In this document: positions 25,929 to 35,271 of the stretch, one piece after another
Layout of the letters: every line of letters starts with the position of its first letter
How positions within the stretch are numbered: position 1 is the first letter of the stretch
Origin: Clostridium sp. TW13
GTDB taxonomy: Bacteria > Bacillota > Clostridia > Clostridiales > Clostridiaceae
Direction: 5' to 3'
Assembly: GCF_024345225.1 (NCBI RefSeq)
Contig: NZ_BROD01000001.1
Span: forward strand, 2,180,362-2,244,361
Length of the DNA: 64,000 nt
Notes under the pieces: model-generated
Database searches by the model: none
What the model saw: only the letters and a program-made list of their open reading frames with translations
What the model was told of the DNA's origin: nothing
Program-made: the position numbers and the translations under genes

Positions 25929-27410
25929 TTAATTCGTATTTAGTTTTTTTTTCATTATTGGCTCAATATAATCTATAAAACAATATTTTTCCAACAAAAC
26001 TTTATTGATATCATCACCATCATTAATTAAATATTCTTCTCCACTTATATCGAATATAACATCCTTAATACTAAATTCAATTCCACCATCAACATTAAAA
26101 TACGCATTATATATTATCTCACATTGCAAAGTTGAGCCTATATCTAAATGAATACTAATATTAAATAATGCTTTCGTATTATCTACCTTATTTATAAATT
26201 TACAGCCTATATCTATCTCATCTTCATAACTACAATATTCTCCAATTTCAAGTGATAACGCATCACTGGCTAATATATATTCTTCTCCTTCTTCATATTC
26301 ATTGGCAAATAATTCCTCTAATAATTCACTGTTTTCTCTAAGAACATTTGAAAACTCCTCACAATTATTTTCAATAAATTCAATTGCTTCATTTAGAACA
26401 TTATCTACTTCATGAGACTTTATAAATTCTTGCTCCATAAATAATTCTAATTTGTGTTTATTAATTTCTTTATTTTCAATTTCTTTCATTAACACATATT
26501 CATTCAAATGTATTATTTCAACTTTCTTTCCTGTCTCATTATAAAAATCTTTTTCCATCTCATTTTTTAGATTACAATCTTCAAAATCTTTCTTATCATC
26601 AGTTAAAAATATTAAATCAGTATTATTCTTCTTTGAAAATTTCACGGCTTCCTTCCATATAAACTGATCATTGTATCCTGTCTTTATACCTTTCTTTTTA
26701 ATATCTTTCTTCCCCCACCAATTAATATTGGGATTGCTTTTCAAATACTCTATAATATTATTTTTTTCTTCTTGTGATAATCGAAATTTATCATTAATAT
26801 TTTTATTAATAAAATCTCTTATACTTGAATAATTGCTATACAATTTATTTGTGTTCTTGTTACTTTGAATCGCATTCATCAAATATTCACATAGTAAAAT
26901 TGAATCATTTATTACATTTTTAATTTCCCTTATATCGTCATATATTTCTATTGGTTTTAATTTTTCTTCAACTTCATTTATTAATTTATTGAATTCATCA
27001 AAGTAATCGTAAATTTCTTCTTGTTGCTGCCAATAAAACTTATTCTTCATTTCTTCAATTATGCCAATTAGTTGATCTTGTTTTTTATTTCTTTTCTTAA
27101 TGAACGTATTTAATTTGTGAAATTCAGGTAAGTATTTATCTCTTATATCTTTAAGACCCCCAAATACTTCCTGCAAACAACCATTAACTAACTTTCTTTT
27201 TACATTCTTAATTTCAACAAAAGAATTATAAATATTTTTTGATTTTTCATACCCTTTATCCTCTTTTTGAAATTTATTATAGAATTCTTCATAAACTAAA
27301 TTAGGAATAAAAACTTTTTCTTCTATTGCATTTAAAAACTTATTTATTACATCTTTATCTTTTCTAATCAAATCAAGTAGTACACTAGTATCTAATATAA
27401 TATAATTCAT
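25929..27410 (-). CDS. PIN-like domain protein (DUF4935/PIN_8 type)
   Basis: 493 aa. The PIN fold spans residues 1-~310: IILDTSVLLDLI with the first Asp at D7, NLVYEEFYNKF for the Glu, TGYNDQFIWKEAVKFSKK then DLIFLTDDKKDFED for the C-terminal acidic cluster. A long helical insert (~60-230) separates them, as in the DUF4935 group. The last ~170 residues are acidic and strand-rich with no known match (VDGGIEFSIKDVIFDISGEE). PIN proteins are ribonucleases, so RNA cleavage in defence is the natural guess. GAGGTGAGTAT precedes the ATG. It is transcribed in the same direction as CBASS but 412 bp upstream of it, so probably separate. Confidence 0.72.
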   Translation of the reverse strand: MNYIILDTSVLLDLIRKDKDVINKFLNAIEEKVFIPNLVYEEFYNKFQKEDKGYEKSKNIYNSFVEIKNVKRKLVNGCLQEVFGGLKDIRDKYLPEFHKLNTFIKKRNKKQDQLIGIIEEMKNKFYWQQQEEIYDYFDEFNKLINEVEEKLKPIEIYDDIREIKNVINDSILLCEYLMNAIQSNKNTNKLYSNYSSIRDFINKNINDKFRLSQEEKNNIIEYLKSNPNINWWGKKDIKKKGIKTGYNDQFIWKEAVKFSKKNNTDLIFLTDDKKDFEDCNLKNEMEKDFYNETGKKVEIIHLNEYVLMKEIENKEINKHKLELFMEQEFIKSHEVDNVLNEAIEFIENNCEEFSNVLRENSELLEELFANEYEEGEEYILASDALSLEIGEYCSYEDEIDIGCKFINKVDNTKALFNISIHLDIGSTLQCEIIYNAYFNVDGGIEFSIKDVIFDISGEEYLINDGDDINKVLLEKYCFIDYIEPIMKKKLNTN

Positions 27411-27676
27411 ATACTCACCTCATATCTAATTCTATATAAATAATTATAGATTTGAACATAATTAATGTCAAAACTTTGAATTGATTGTATTAGATCGGAA
27501 TTGATTTTATATATTCACTATGACTTTCTTAAGAAAAGTAGCCTTAATAATAATTATACTCACCTCTTAACTTCTCACTACTTCTCCAACTTATTTAACA
27601 GAGCCACTTTATTTATATTCTTAGCCACTAATATTTTAGTGTTCCTTTTGAATTTGCACCTCGTAAAAATCAAAAA
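27411..27676. other. Non-coding interval
   Basis: It includes GAGGTGCAAA on the minus strand near 27652, the same ten bases found at both ends of the MITE-like segment. Otherwise no supported feature. Confidence 0.35.
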
Positions 27677-27732
27677 ACACTGCTAGTAGGCAAACATATA
27701 ATCTTTTTATATGCTTGTGCTAAAGACAGTGC
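27677..27732 (-). terminator. Intrinsic terminator
   Basis: GCACTGT...CATATAA pairs with TTATATG...GCAGTGT. On the minus strand it runs into TTTTTTGATTTTT. Confidence 0.6.
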
Positions 27733-27931
27733 TTAACTACTATATCTAATTATCACTCTACTTACTTTTACAATAGTAATATTTTTGATAAAATCACCAC
27801 GATATGATTCTATTGAACTTTGTAAGAATAATTTCTTATATTTCATAACCATTACTTATTGTTTTATATAAATCATTACTCACAACTTGCATTTTAGCAT
27901 TAAATATTTAAATTAAACTTTAGTCACATAC

Positions 27932-28147
27932 TTATTTAACACCATAAAGGCATTTCCTAATGTCTCCATATACCTGATACTTAATTAAATCAATTTCTCC
28001 TAAAACTCTTTCCAGATCATATTCATCAAAGATTTTTGGAAAGCAGGTTTTTGATTGTCTACCGTTAATTCCACTTGTGTTCAATATCATACAATATGCT
28101 ATCTGTATCAATATTTCAGAACATTTTTTCACAATCCGCAATATCAA
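27932..28147 (-). CDS. Possible small ORF or gene remnant
   Basis: 71 codons, not recognised. The C-terminal part (FDEYDLERVLGEIDLIKYQV, YGDIRKCLYG) has plausible protein-like composition, but no good ribosome binding site precedes the start. It lies beside the decayed metallophosphoesterase and may be debris of the same or a neighbouring gene. Confidence 0.25.
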   Translation of the reverse strand: MILRIVKKCSEILIQIAYCMILNTSGINGRQSKTCFPKIFDEYDLERVLGEIDLIKYQVYGDIRKCLYGVK

Positions 28148-28164
28148 GATAGGCTTAAAATTTA

Positions 28165-28490
28165 TGTATATATATCCTCACTAACTGAATATTGAACAAA
28201 TGCTATCTTCAACTTTCCTCTGTTTAAATAAAATCTATATGGTAATTGTTTAATATATTGCTTTAAATCATCCTTAATAAACTATGCTCTCATTCATGAT
28301 GTAAGGCTTCGTTTTAATCCATACTATTAGAGTAAGATTTCTTTATTCCAGTTAAAAGATATTTTTCATGATTTCCTAAAACATATTTAATATTTAATGT
28401 TAGCAATTAATTTTATTCTTTGTACAGTTTCTTCTTGATATGGTCCTTCTTTATAATGTCATGACTAATAAATTTTCAATTACTTCTCCT
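28165..28490 (-). pseudogene. Decayed metallophosphoesterase (calcineurin-like) gene
   Basis: Reading the minus strand, three frames give pieces of one protein. HYKEGPYQEETVQRIKLI is a GP.P.E.V..I segment that normally follows GD. It is followed in phase by YVLGNHEKYLLTGIKKS, the GNHE metal motif. After a stop at about 28311, another frame reads LKQYIKQLPYRFYLNRGKLK then IAFVQYSVSED. The order and spacing are those of calcineurin-like phosphoesterases. Stops and shifts show that the gene is dead. The region matches no intact gene in the window. Confidence 0.6.
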
Positions 28491-28729
28491 TGTCAAACTG
28501 AAACTAATTGAAACGTTGGATTTCTTTGATATTCTAAAACATCTTTAAAATTAAGTATATATGAAATATCCCATTATGACTTCAAGAGTTTGCAATGTTG
28601 CTATAATAGTTTGCACCTATATTTTATGATAGTTATTACTTTTAAAAAACTTTTTTGATATAACTTGTAACATACTATACTCTTTTCCTCATTTAATTAT
28701 ACATTCTTTAAGTAATGTTATATCTACGC

Positions 28730-29656
28730 TTACCTATCATACTCTCCAATAAGAAATATTATTTGAGACGCAACTAAATTTATTTGAAGTTGTGCCTGAA
28801 CTTTAGTTACGTTAACTTCCGCTGCACCTTTTCCATGTGGCCCCAATTTATTCCTTAGTGTCAATGTTGGCATTATAATTCCTTCATACCAATTTGGAGT
28901 TTGACTTTGTTCTATAATATTTTTTATTAATGGCAGTCCGGTTGCATTATCATTATATTTCCATTTATTTTTCAAACATATTATCTTCATAACGCTCTCT
29001 AAAGCACAACAGCAACTAACAATTGATTCCTTATATCTTTTATGTTTATAATGTGATAATCCTTCTAAAAATTCATTATTTACATTTTTAAATACATCAT
29101 CAATTAATAATTCAAGTGCTGGTTCTATTATTTTAGCATTAATAAACATGTTTTCTTTACATATAACTTGAGGATAAGTTATTGAATCCAGTTTGCTCAT
29201 ATTCCCACTTTCTATCCAATATTCCTTATATTTTGTTAATTCAAATTTAATGTCTTCAATGGAGAATATATAATTAATATTATCTATAAACTCATTCTTT
29301 TTTTCTATCCACACAAGTTTAAACTCATCAGTTTTAAAGCAATCTTCAATAAAATCTAAAAACACCTCCCCCTTACAACTTAACAAAAATTCTATAACTC
29401 CATTAACTATACCTTTATTTTTATGAATTACATCAAATTTCCCCAATCTCATCATTAATACTTTTAATATCTCCACACAAAATTTTTCCATGTTAAAAGT
29501 ACTTCCAAATCTATAGTATCCTCCATTATCATCATTATTAGATAAATCTATTATTAACATAAAAATTCTATTTCTAACCTCTGAATTAATCTCAATTTCT
29601 TTTTCAATTTTATTTCTCTTAGAAAAAACGCTAAATATTTCTTTTATTTTAAACAC
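28730..29656 (-). CDS. HEPN-type abortive-infection-like protein (STM4504/CBY_0614-like)
   Basis: 308 aa. The N-terminal FKIKEIFSVFSKRNKIEK resembles the start of the STM4504/CBY_0614 family. The C-terminal ~120 residues look like a HEPN domain of the AbiJ sort: YKHKRYKESIVSCCCALESV, then LRNKLGPHGKG, in which the Arg and His bracket a one-residue-longer spacing than classic R-x4-H. Three consecutive cysteines (CCC) sit in the helix before. GTG at 29656 is the start, with AGGAGAAG upstream; the GTG at 29674 overlaps that site. It follows the 4-TM protein by 235 bp on the same strand. A toxin or RNase role is inferred. Confidence 0.6.
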   Translation of the reverse strand: MFKIKEIFSVFSKRNKIEKEIEINSEVRNRIFMLIIDLSNNDDNGGYYRFGSTFNMEKFCVEILKVLMMRLGKFDVIHKNKGIVNGVIEFLLSCKGEVFLDFIEDCFKTDEFKLVWIEKKNEFIDNINYIFSIEDIKFELTKYKEYWIESGNMSKLDSITYPQVICKENMFINAKIIEPALELLIDDVFKNVNNEFLEGLSHYKHKRYKESIVSCCCALESVMKIICLKNKWKYNDNATGLPLIKNIIEQSQTPNWYEGIIMPTLTLRNKLGPHGKGAAEVNVTKVQAQLQINLVASQIIFLIGEYDR

Positions 29657-29891
29657 TGTAACTTCTCCTAACACATTTAAATAATTACCTTTTAACAGTA
29701 ATTTATTGCATAACTTAAACTTTCAGTATATCAAAATTTACATATGCTACACTATCTAATACAAATCACATAACTTTTCAATTATTTATTAGGTATGTTT
29801 AAACATATTTTAGATTTTTCATCCTGCTAAATTTCCAAACTTTATACTTAATAATCAATATCAAACAATTAATAAAATTTAATAATTGGTA

Positions 29892-31982
29892 TTACATAAG
29901 TTCTAATAAACCCCTAGATATAAATTTATTCATTTTTTCTTTTTGAACATATGATAAATCTAAATGATATTTTTCATATATACTGATTATATACTTAACA
30001 TACATCTCAACAGATTTATTACTGCTCACAAAATCTTGGTTAATATTATTTATTAACCATTTCTCATTTTTGGAATCACTGTATCTTTGAAATTCTGTAA
30101 TTTTAACCAATAAATACTTTATTAAACTTGGCCATAAATATTTCCCTTCTTCTCTCCATTTAGTAATAAGTTCATTAGTTATTTTGACATTTGATAATAT
30201 AAGACAGGTTAAATCATTTTCAATATCTCCTAAATCTTTTTCATTATTGAAAGAATTATTACGTAATACATGTAAAAACATCATAAATTTATCATATACG
30301 AACAATTCAGGATGCTTTGATAAAAATCTTAAAAGCCCTAATCTTAATGACTTGTTACTATTAAAATGATATTCCAAATGATATACTTCTTCATTTAAAA
30401 TTCCTATCTTAAACACAAATAAGTAAAACGTATTTATTACTTTACTATTAAAAACGTTTGTCATTAATGTTTCAGAAATATTATGTTTTAAGTATTTGAT
30501 TAAATATTCTATCATTTTCTTACTAAATCTATGATTAATCTCTGATTTCTCAAACCTATCTATAATATATTCTTTATTTTCATCTAAAATTGTTACAAAC
30601 GCCTCCTTTTGTGGTAATAACATTCTTAATTTCACAAGATCAAAACTTTTCCATTCTTCTCTAAAATCATATATAGAATAATATATAATCAAATAAGTCA
30701 ATATATATACCTTTTGATGATCATCTAACATCTTTAGTATATTTTCAATTTTTTGAGGAATATATTGCCTGCTATATACTTGCCTTACTTCACTTGTTAA
30801 AACTTCCTTGAATTCTTCTTCATATAATATCTTTTTAAATATTTCTAGAAAATCAGTTTCATTTATTTTTCCATCACAAACTAATTCCAAATATAGTATT
30901 AGTAATTTTGAAATCTCTTTTCTATTTTCACATTGAATTATGATTTTAGACTCTTCTGATACAGATGGGATATCTGTATATAACATATTAATTAAATATT
31001 TATTTAAGTCAACATATTTTCTAGATCTTAATATTAATTCGTACCCAAAAAATTTTTTTTCTCTATCGTGTTCTTCTATATCTATATTTGTGCTACTTTT
31101 GCCTTTTTTAACTTCATTTATTATTTTTCTTTCTAAAGTTTTATTTAATATTTTCATTCTTATTCTAAATATGCTTTTAATGAATTCCTCATCTTGTACT
31201 TCTCTATTTAATGCATCTTTAATTATTTCATTCAATATTTCAAGTTCAAGTTGAAAATTGTATTCGAAAGGTTCTTGATTTCTTACACAAATACTTTTCT
31301 TAACAAGCAATCTCATCTCATAGTCTTTCTTGTCATAATATTTTTGAAGTAATTTTTTAGTTAATTTATTGTACCTCATTAATAGATCACTTCTGTTATC
31401 TCTTTTATATAGTTTCCTCATCAATATCAATATTTGATTCAATTTATCAACTTCAAGTTCTTTTCTTAACAATCTATTACTTTCCTTAATAAAATTTTCT
31501 TCAATCTCATCTAGTAATAAATTATATTTTGAATTTTCTCCTATTTGCTTAATTTGCATTGTTAATTTGGCACATCCAATAAAAATGCTAGCAAAAAGTA
31601 TCATATATATAATTGCAAAACTATACCATATAAAAACAATTATTGATTGCATTCTTTTATCAATGATTAAATTGAATATAACTAATATTGGCTTTAGAAA
31701 AAGTGATAATATTAATATAACTAAAAAAATTTCACTTTTTACTATTTTAGATAACTTTAATTTTTTGTTAATATAAAAACTCTTTGTCTCAATTCCTAAA
31801 TAATGGGGAATCCTATTTTTCCCTTCATCATCTATATTAGCAATAAACTGTATAAATGTTAGAAATATTCCATAGATTGTTAACTGCGCTACTATCACTG
31901 TAAAATAGACAGACTTATCTATTTTCATTTGATTCCCGAAAATAAATTCAATTATTGTATTTATTTGTAAAGTAATATTCAT
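29892..31982 (-). CDS. Four-TM membrane protein with long helical cytosolic region
   Basis: 696 aa, unrecognised. Four hydrophobic segments lie in the first ~150 residues (TVIVAQLTIYGIFLTFIQFI, IFLVILILSLFLKPILVIF, IIVFIWYSFAIIYMILFASI and the end of it). The remaining ~540 residues are strongly helical, charged and leucine/isoleucine-rich, a pattern like HEAT/ARM-type repeats. No enzyme motif is seen. The start ATG at 31982 follows AAAGGA; the in-frame upstream codon at 32012 has no site. It lies upstream of the HEPN gene in the same direction with 235 bp between them. A membrane-located partner of the HEPN protein is a reasonable inference. Confidence 0.6.
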   Translation of the reverse strand: MNITLQINTIIEFIFGNQMKIDKSVYFTVIVAQLTIYGIFLTFIQFIANIDDEGKNRIPHYLGIETKSFYINKKLKLSKIVKSEIFLVILILSLFLKPILVIFNLIIDKRMQSIIVFIWYSFAIIYMILFASIFIGCAKLTMQIKQIGENSKYNLLLDEIEENFIKESNRLLRKELEVDKLNQILILMRKLYKRDNRSDLLMRYNKLTKKLLQKYYDKKDYEMRLLVKKSICVRNQEPFEYNFQLELEILNEIIKDALNREVQDEEFIKSIFRIRMKILNKTLERKIINEVKKGKSSTNIDIEEHDREKKFFGYELILRSRKYVDLNKYLINMLYTDIPSVSEESKIIIQCENRKEISKLLILYLELVCDGKINETDFLEIFKKILYEEEFKEVLTSEVRQVYSRQYIPQKIENILKMLDDHQKVYILTYLIIYYSIYDFREEWKSFDLVKLRMLLPQKEAFVTILDENKEYIIDRFEKSEINHRFSKKMIEYLIKYLKHNISETLMTNVFNSKVINTFYLFVFKIGILNEEVYHLEYHFNSNKSLRLGLLRFLSKHPELFVYDKFMMFLHVLRNNSFNNEKDLGDIENDLTCLILSNVKITNELITKWREEGKYLWPSLIKYLLVKITEFQRYSDSKNEKWLINNINQDFVSSNKSVEMYVKYIISIYEKYHLDLSYVQKEKMNKFISRGLLELM

Positions 31983-32610
31983 TAATCTTTCCTTTCTAAC
32001 TCCTATAATCAAACTAATTAGTACTTATTTTTTTGCATTCATATTCAATCTTATATATATTTATTCACACAAAACTATATCAATATTATCTTTTACTTGA
32101 CATAGAATATTTTATAGTAAACAATTTAAATTCGCATTCTTTTTCAATAGATTAACGAATCTACTTTCTTATAATAACAACTGTTGCATCTCATTAATTA
32201 CCACAATTATTATTCATGTTTATAAGAAATATTTTGGAGTTAAATGATAACTCCCTTTGTCCAGAAATTCTTCCCCCTAATTTTTACCCCAATACCCTTT
32301 CTATGAAATATAAATAACCTACAAAGTACGTTTAAAAGTATTGCATTTATTTACTTGGCAATTAGATAATTGTATTCATATCTAGTTATCTCATAATCTA
32401 TACACATTTAATATTAACTATACGTAACTTGTCCAAGTATGTCTAATTCTTGATTTTGTCTATAAATTTTATTTAGTCTAAAACTTACAAATACCCTTGG
32501 TGTGAAAATCACATAAAAACCTCAGATTCAATATTCAGTTTATTTCTAAGCACAGTTAATACTTTGCTATCAACATTCCTAATATTACTATATAATTAAA
32601 AAAGACAATA
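31983..32610. other. Non-coding interval between recombinase block and cargo
   Basis: About 630 bp with no credible gene on either strand. It marks the boundary between the mobility genes and the defence cargo and must hold the promoter of the 4-TM protein gene. Confidence 0.4.
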
Positions 32611-33321
32611 TTAAAGTCTACTATATTTATCATTATTTAATTTAGAATTTAATTTTAAAATTTTGTTTTTTGAATCCTCATTACTATGAGTTAATTCTAA
32701 TAGGCCCATAATGCGCTCGTTATCATTATTAAATATATTTTTAAGTTCATAAAAGCAAATGCTATCTTCTTTTTGTGTCATATTAAACATATCATTAAGT
32801 GAATTTCCGGGTGATTGACTTTGAAACATTAAATTAGTAATTCCTTTATCCATCATTTCTAGTTTTTGTTTTAATTGTGCAATCTGTTTTATATATTTGA
32901 TTTCTCTACTTTCATATTCACCAATTAATTTTTCTTTTCTTTCAAAGATCTTGCATAATCTGCTAATTAATTTTTCTGGCTTTGAATGTAAATCATTTAC
33001 TAATTGAATTATATCTATAATTGAAGGGGTAAAGTTTTCCCCAATAACCCTAACTGTATTATTTTCCTTTATCTCTCTAATCTTCTTTTTGCCAATACCA
33101 TCTTCCCCCTTATACTGCCCACCCCAAACTTGATATTTATATAACTTGAATAATTCTCCATTTTTGCGTGCAAACTTAGGATTCTGTGCTATTTGTTTAT
33201 TAAAATTGTATACTCCATTATTACTGAGTTTACTAACAATTCCATTTAATTTTTCTATTACATACAAATGAATAATCTCATAAATTTCGTTTTCATCTAT
33301 TTCTGATTTTGGTCTTGGCAT
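32611..33321 (-). CDS. Coiled-coil accessory protein of the recombinase block (TnpC-like)
   Basis: 236 aa. It starts MPRPKSEIDENEIYEIIHLY. Residues ~40-90 (NNGVYNFNKQIAQNP, then YKYQVWGGQYKGEDGIGKKK) resemble the DNA-binding-like front of Tn554 TnpC-type proteins. A coiled coil follows at ~125-160 (EKLIGEYESREIKYIKQIAQ). TnpC of Tn554 is shorter (~125 aa). GGAGGATAG precedes the ATG and the gene overlaps the preceding recombinase by 25 bp, so the two are coupled. It should orient or regulate the recombinases. Confidence 0.6.
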   Translation of the reverse strand: MPRPKSEIDENEIYEIIHLYVIEKLNGIVSKLSNNGVYNFNKQIAQNPKFARKNGELFKLYKYQVWGGQYKGEDGIGKKKIREIKENNTVRVIGENFTPSIIDIIQLVNDLHSKPEKLISRLCKIFERKEKLIGEYESREIKYIKQIAQLKQKLEMMDKGITNLMFQSQSPGNSLNDMFNMTQKEDSICFYELKNIFNNDNERIMGLLELTHSNEDSKNKILKLNSKLNNDKYSRL

Positions 33322-35258
33322 ATGATTCTATCCTCCAATTGCTTTTTCAACTCTACTGATTTATTACTAACAATTCTAGTAACCTCTTCTGTTGGCAACA
33401 AATCTTGAATATCAGATATCAATCTATTGTTATTTTCACTAGGATATATTAATTGAGACTTGAGATTAATTATATCTCTCGCACTAGAATTAAGTTCTAC
33501 AGAGAACCTTTTCAAACCTTCTACAATTTGGTTATCAATAATCATTTCTCCATTATTGATTTCTATCCCTAATTCTTTCATTATAGATAATAAAAATTCA
33601 ATATCTCGCTTTAATTTGTTATCCTTATTCTGTAGCCTATATTTAATTATTTTTTCTAAATATAGAAAATTAAATTCAGTAGGTTCACACCACCATTTAG
33701 AACATTTATCACAATAATCTGATTCACAAGGATTATGATTAATTATATAATCAGCAGTACAATATCCTAACTTTTTTCCATCTATTTCTGCCTCAAAACA
33801 TTTCTCAACTGACACTGGACATTGTTTAGGCATATTAAAAACTTTATCAATAAGTTTACTACTACTTTTTGTAAGTATATTGATGTTATTTTTGATAATA
33901 CTTAATACCTCACTATCGATATATAAATTTGTGGAACAAGTATAATTATCTAAGGATTTTAAAGATGTATGTCCTCCTAAAATTGCAATTTCTATGGGTG
34001 AGTATCCCTGTAAAAGTAAAGAAGTAAATGCTATATGTCTTGTATCTCCCGGCTTAAGTTGTTGCTGTATAATAGTATCCGCATACATATGTTGTATTAC
34101 AAAAGAATAGAAACTTTTTAGCATATCTCCCATCACTCTATTGGTAAATACATCCCTATCTATTTTTTTATTATCATTGTACTGATTGCCCAAATTTCTA
34201 AAATACGGATAAATTTTTAAAACTTCTTTTCTCAATGCTGCAATGGCATTATAGGATATTAATGTTTCTGAATATCCATACTTATTAGTTTGTTCTATAT
34301 ATATATTTATCATATCATATATTTCTTTAGTTATTTTTACCCTTTTTAGCACAGGCAAAGATTTGTGTATGAATTTTGTGCGCTTTTTGACTCTATCAAT
34401 TTCCAAATAGTAATCCTTATCTTCTTTAAGTAAAGAATTTCTTTTCAATTTTATTGCAAATTCACTTGGTCTCATAGGAATAATTGAAGTTACTTTCCAC
34501 CAAATTAGAATAGGCATATAATACAATTTTAATTTATCATCTAAATTCTCATCTGAAAAGAAAATATCTACATAATTTGCAAAAAGTAATATATCTTTAC
34601 TGCTAGGAATTTTCCTCACATTATTTACAATATTAAGTTTTTGTAAGTTATTTCTGAGTTTTTTTATATAATCAATTAGAATTGTTGAACGCTTTATAGG
34701 GACCTTGTCAAATATATAATCAATATAATCTAATATTGTATTAATTTTAAATTCTTTAAGTTTATCATTTTTAAATTTATCAAAATAGCATTCTAATTTA
34801 GATCCTTTAACCTCATCTAAATATCCAGCATTAAAATTTAAACTTTCTCTTATAAAATTAACAACTACACTATACTTTTTTCTTATACGCTGAGTATCTA
34901 TAACCTTTACTTTATCTTCATGCATATTTTTTTGCTCTATAACCATTTCTGCAATCCAACATTTTATTAAAATAATATCATCAGTAATTAAATTTTTAAA
35001 TCTTAATTTTTCAAGTTTTGAAAAATCAAAATATGCATTTCCACAAGATAGATGGCATCTCATTATCCATAAGTTTTCATTGAATTCTCCAATATATTCT
35101 TGCTCATAGTGATAAGTGCCCTTAGCCTCTTTACTGCTAAGTAAAATATCGTTCATTTCTATACTATTTTTTATCCCTTGAACTAATTGATTTAAATTGA
35201 ATTCTTCATATTGAACTTCTTCAACCTTAATAAAATTTAGAGTAGTCTTCTTTGACAA
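33297..35258 (-). CDS. Tyrosine recombinase, third of the trio (TnpB-like)
   Basis: 653 aa. Catalytic landmarks: first Arg in PMRPSEFAIKL, second Arg in GDTRHIAFTSLLLQG (the usual His before it is Gly), His in LGGHTSLKSLDNYTC and the nucleophile candidate Tyr in DNYT. After the catalytic domain comes a cysteine cluster (CPVSVEKCFEAEID, then CESDYCDKCSKWWC) that probably binds zinc. The start is TTG at 35258 after GAGGAGG. It lies 13 bp after the second recombinase. The length and tail fit large Tn554-type TnpB proteins. Confidence 0.78.
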   Translation of the reverse strand: MSKKTTLNFIKVEEVQYEEFNLNQLVQGIKNSIEMNDILLSSKEAKGTYHYEQEYIGEFNENLWIMRCHLSCGNAYFDFSKLEKLRFKNLITDDIILIKCWIAEMVIEQKNMHEDKVKVIDTQRIRKKYSVVVNFIRESLNFNAGYLDEVKGSKLECYFDKFKNDKLKEFKINTILDYIDYIFDKVPIKRSTILIDYIKKLRNNLQKLNIVNNVRKIPSSKDILLFANYVDIFFSDENLDDKLKLYYMPILIWWKVTSIIPMRPSEFAIKLKRNSLLKEDKDYYLEIDRVKKRTKFIHKSLPVLKRVKITKEIYDMINIYIEQTNKYGYSETLISYNAIAALRKEVLKIYPYFRNLGNQYNDNKKIDRDVFTNRVMGDMLKSFYSFVIQHMYADTIIQQQLKPGDTRHIAFTSLLLQGYSPIEIAILGGHTSLKSLDNYTCSTNLYIDSEVLSIIKNNINILTKSSSKLIDKVFNMPKQCPVSVEKCFEAEIDGKKLGYCTADYIINHNPCESDYCDKCSKWWCEPTEFNFLYLEKIIKYRLQNKDNKLKRDIEFLLSIMKELGIEINNGEMIIDNQIVEGLKRFSVELNSSARDIINLKSQLIYPSENNNRLISDIQDLLPTEEVTRIVSNKSVELKKQLEDRIICQDQNQK

Positions 35259-35271
35259 ATTTTTTCCTCCT

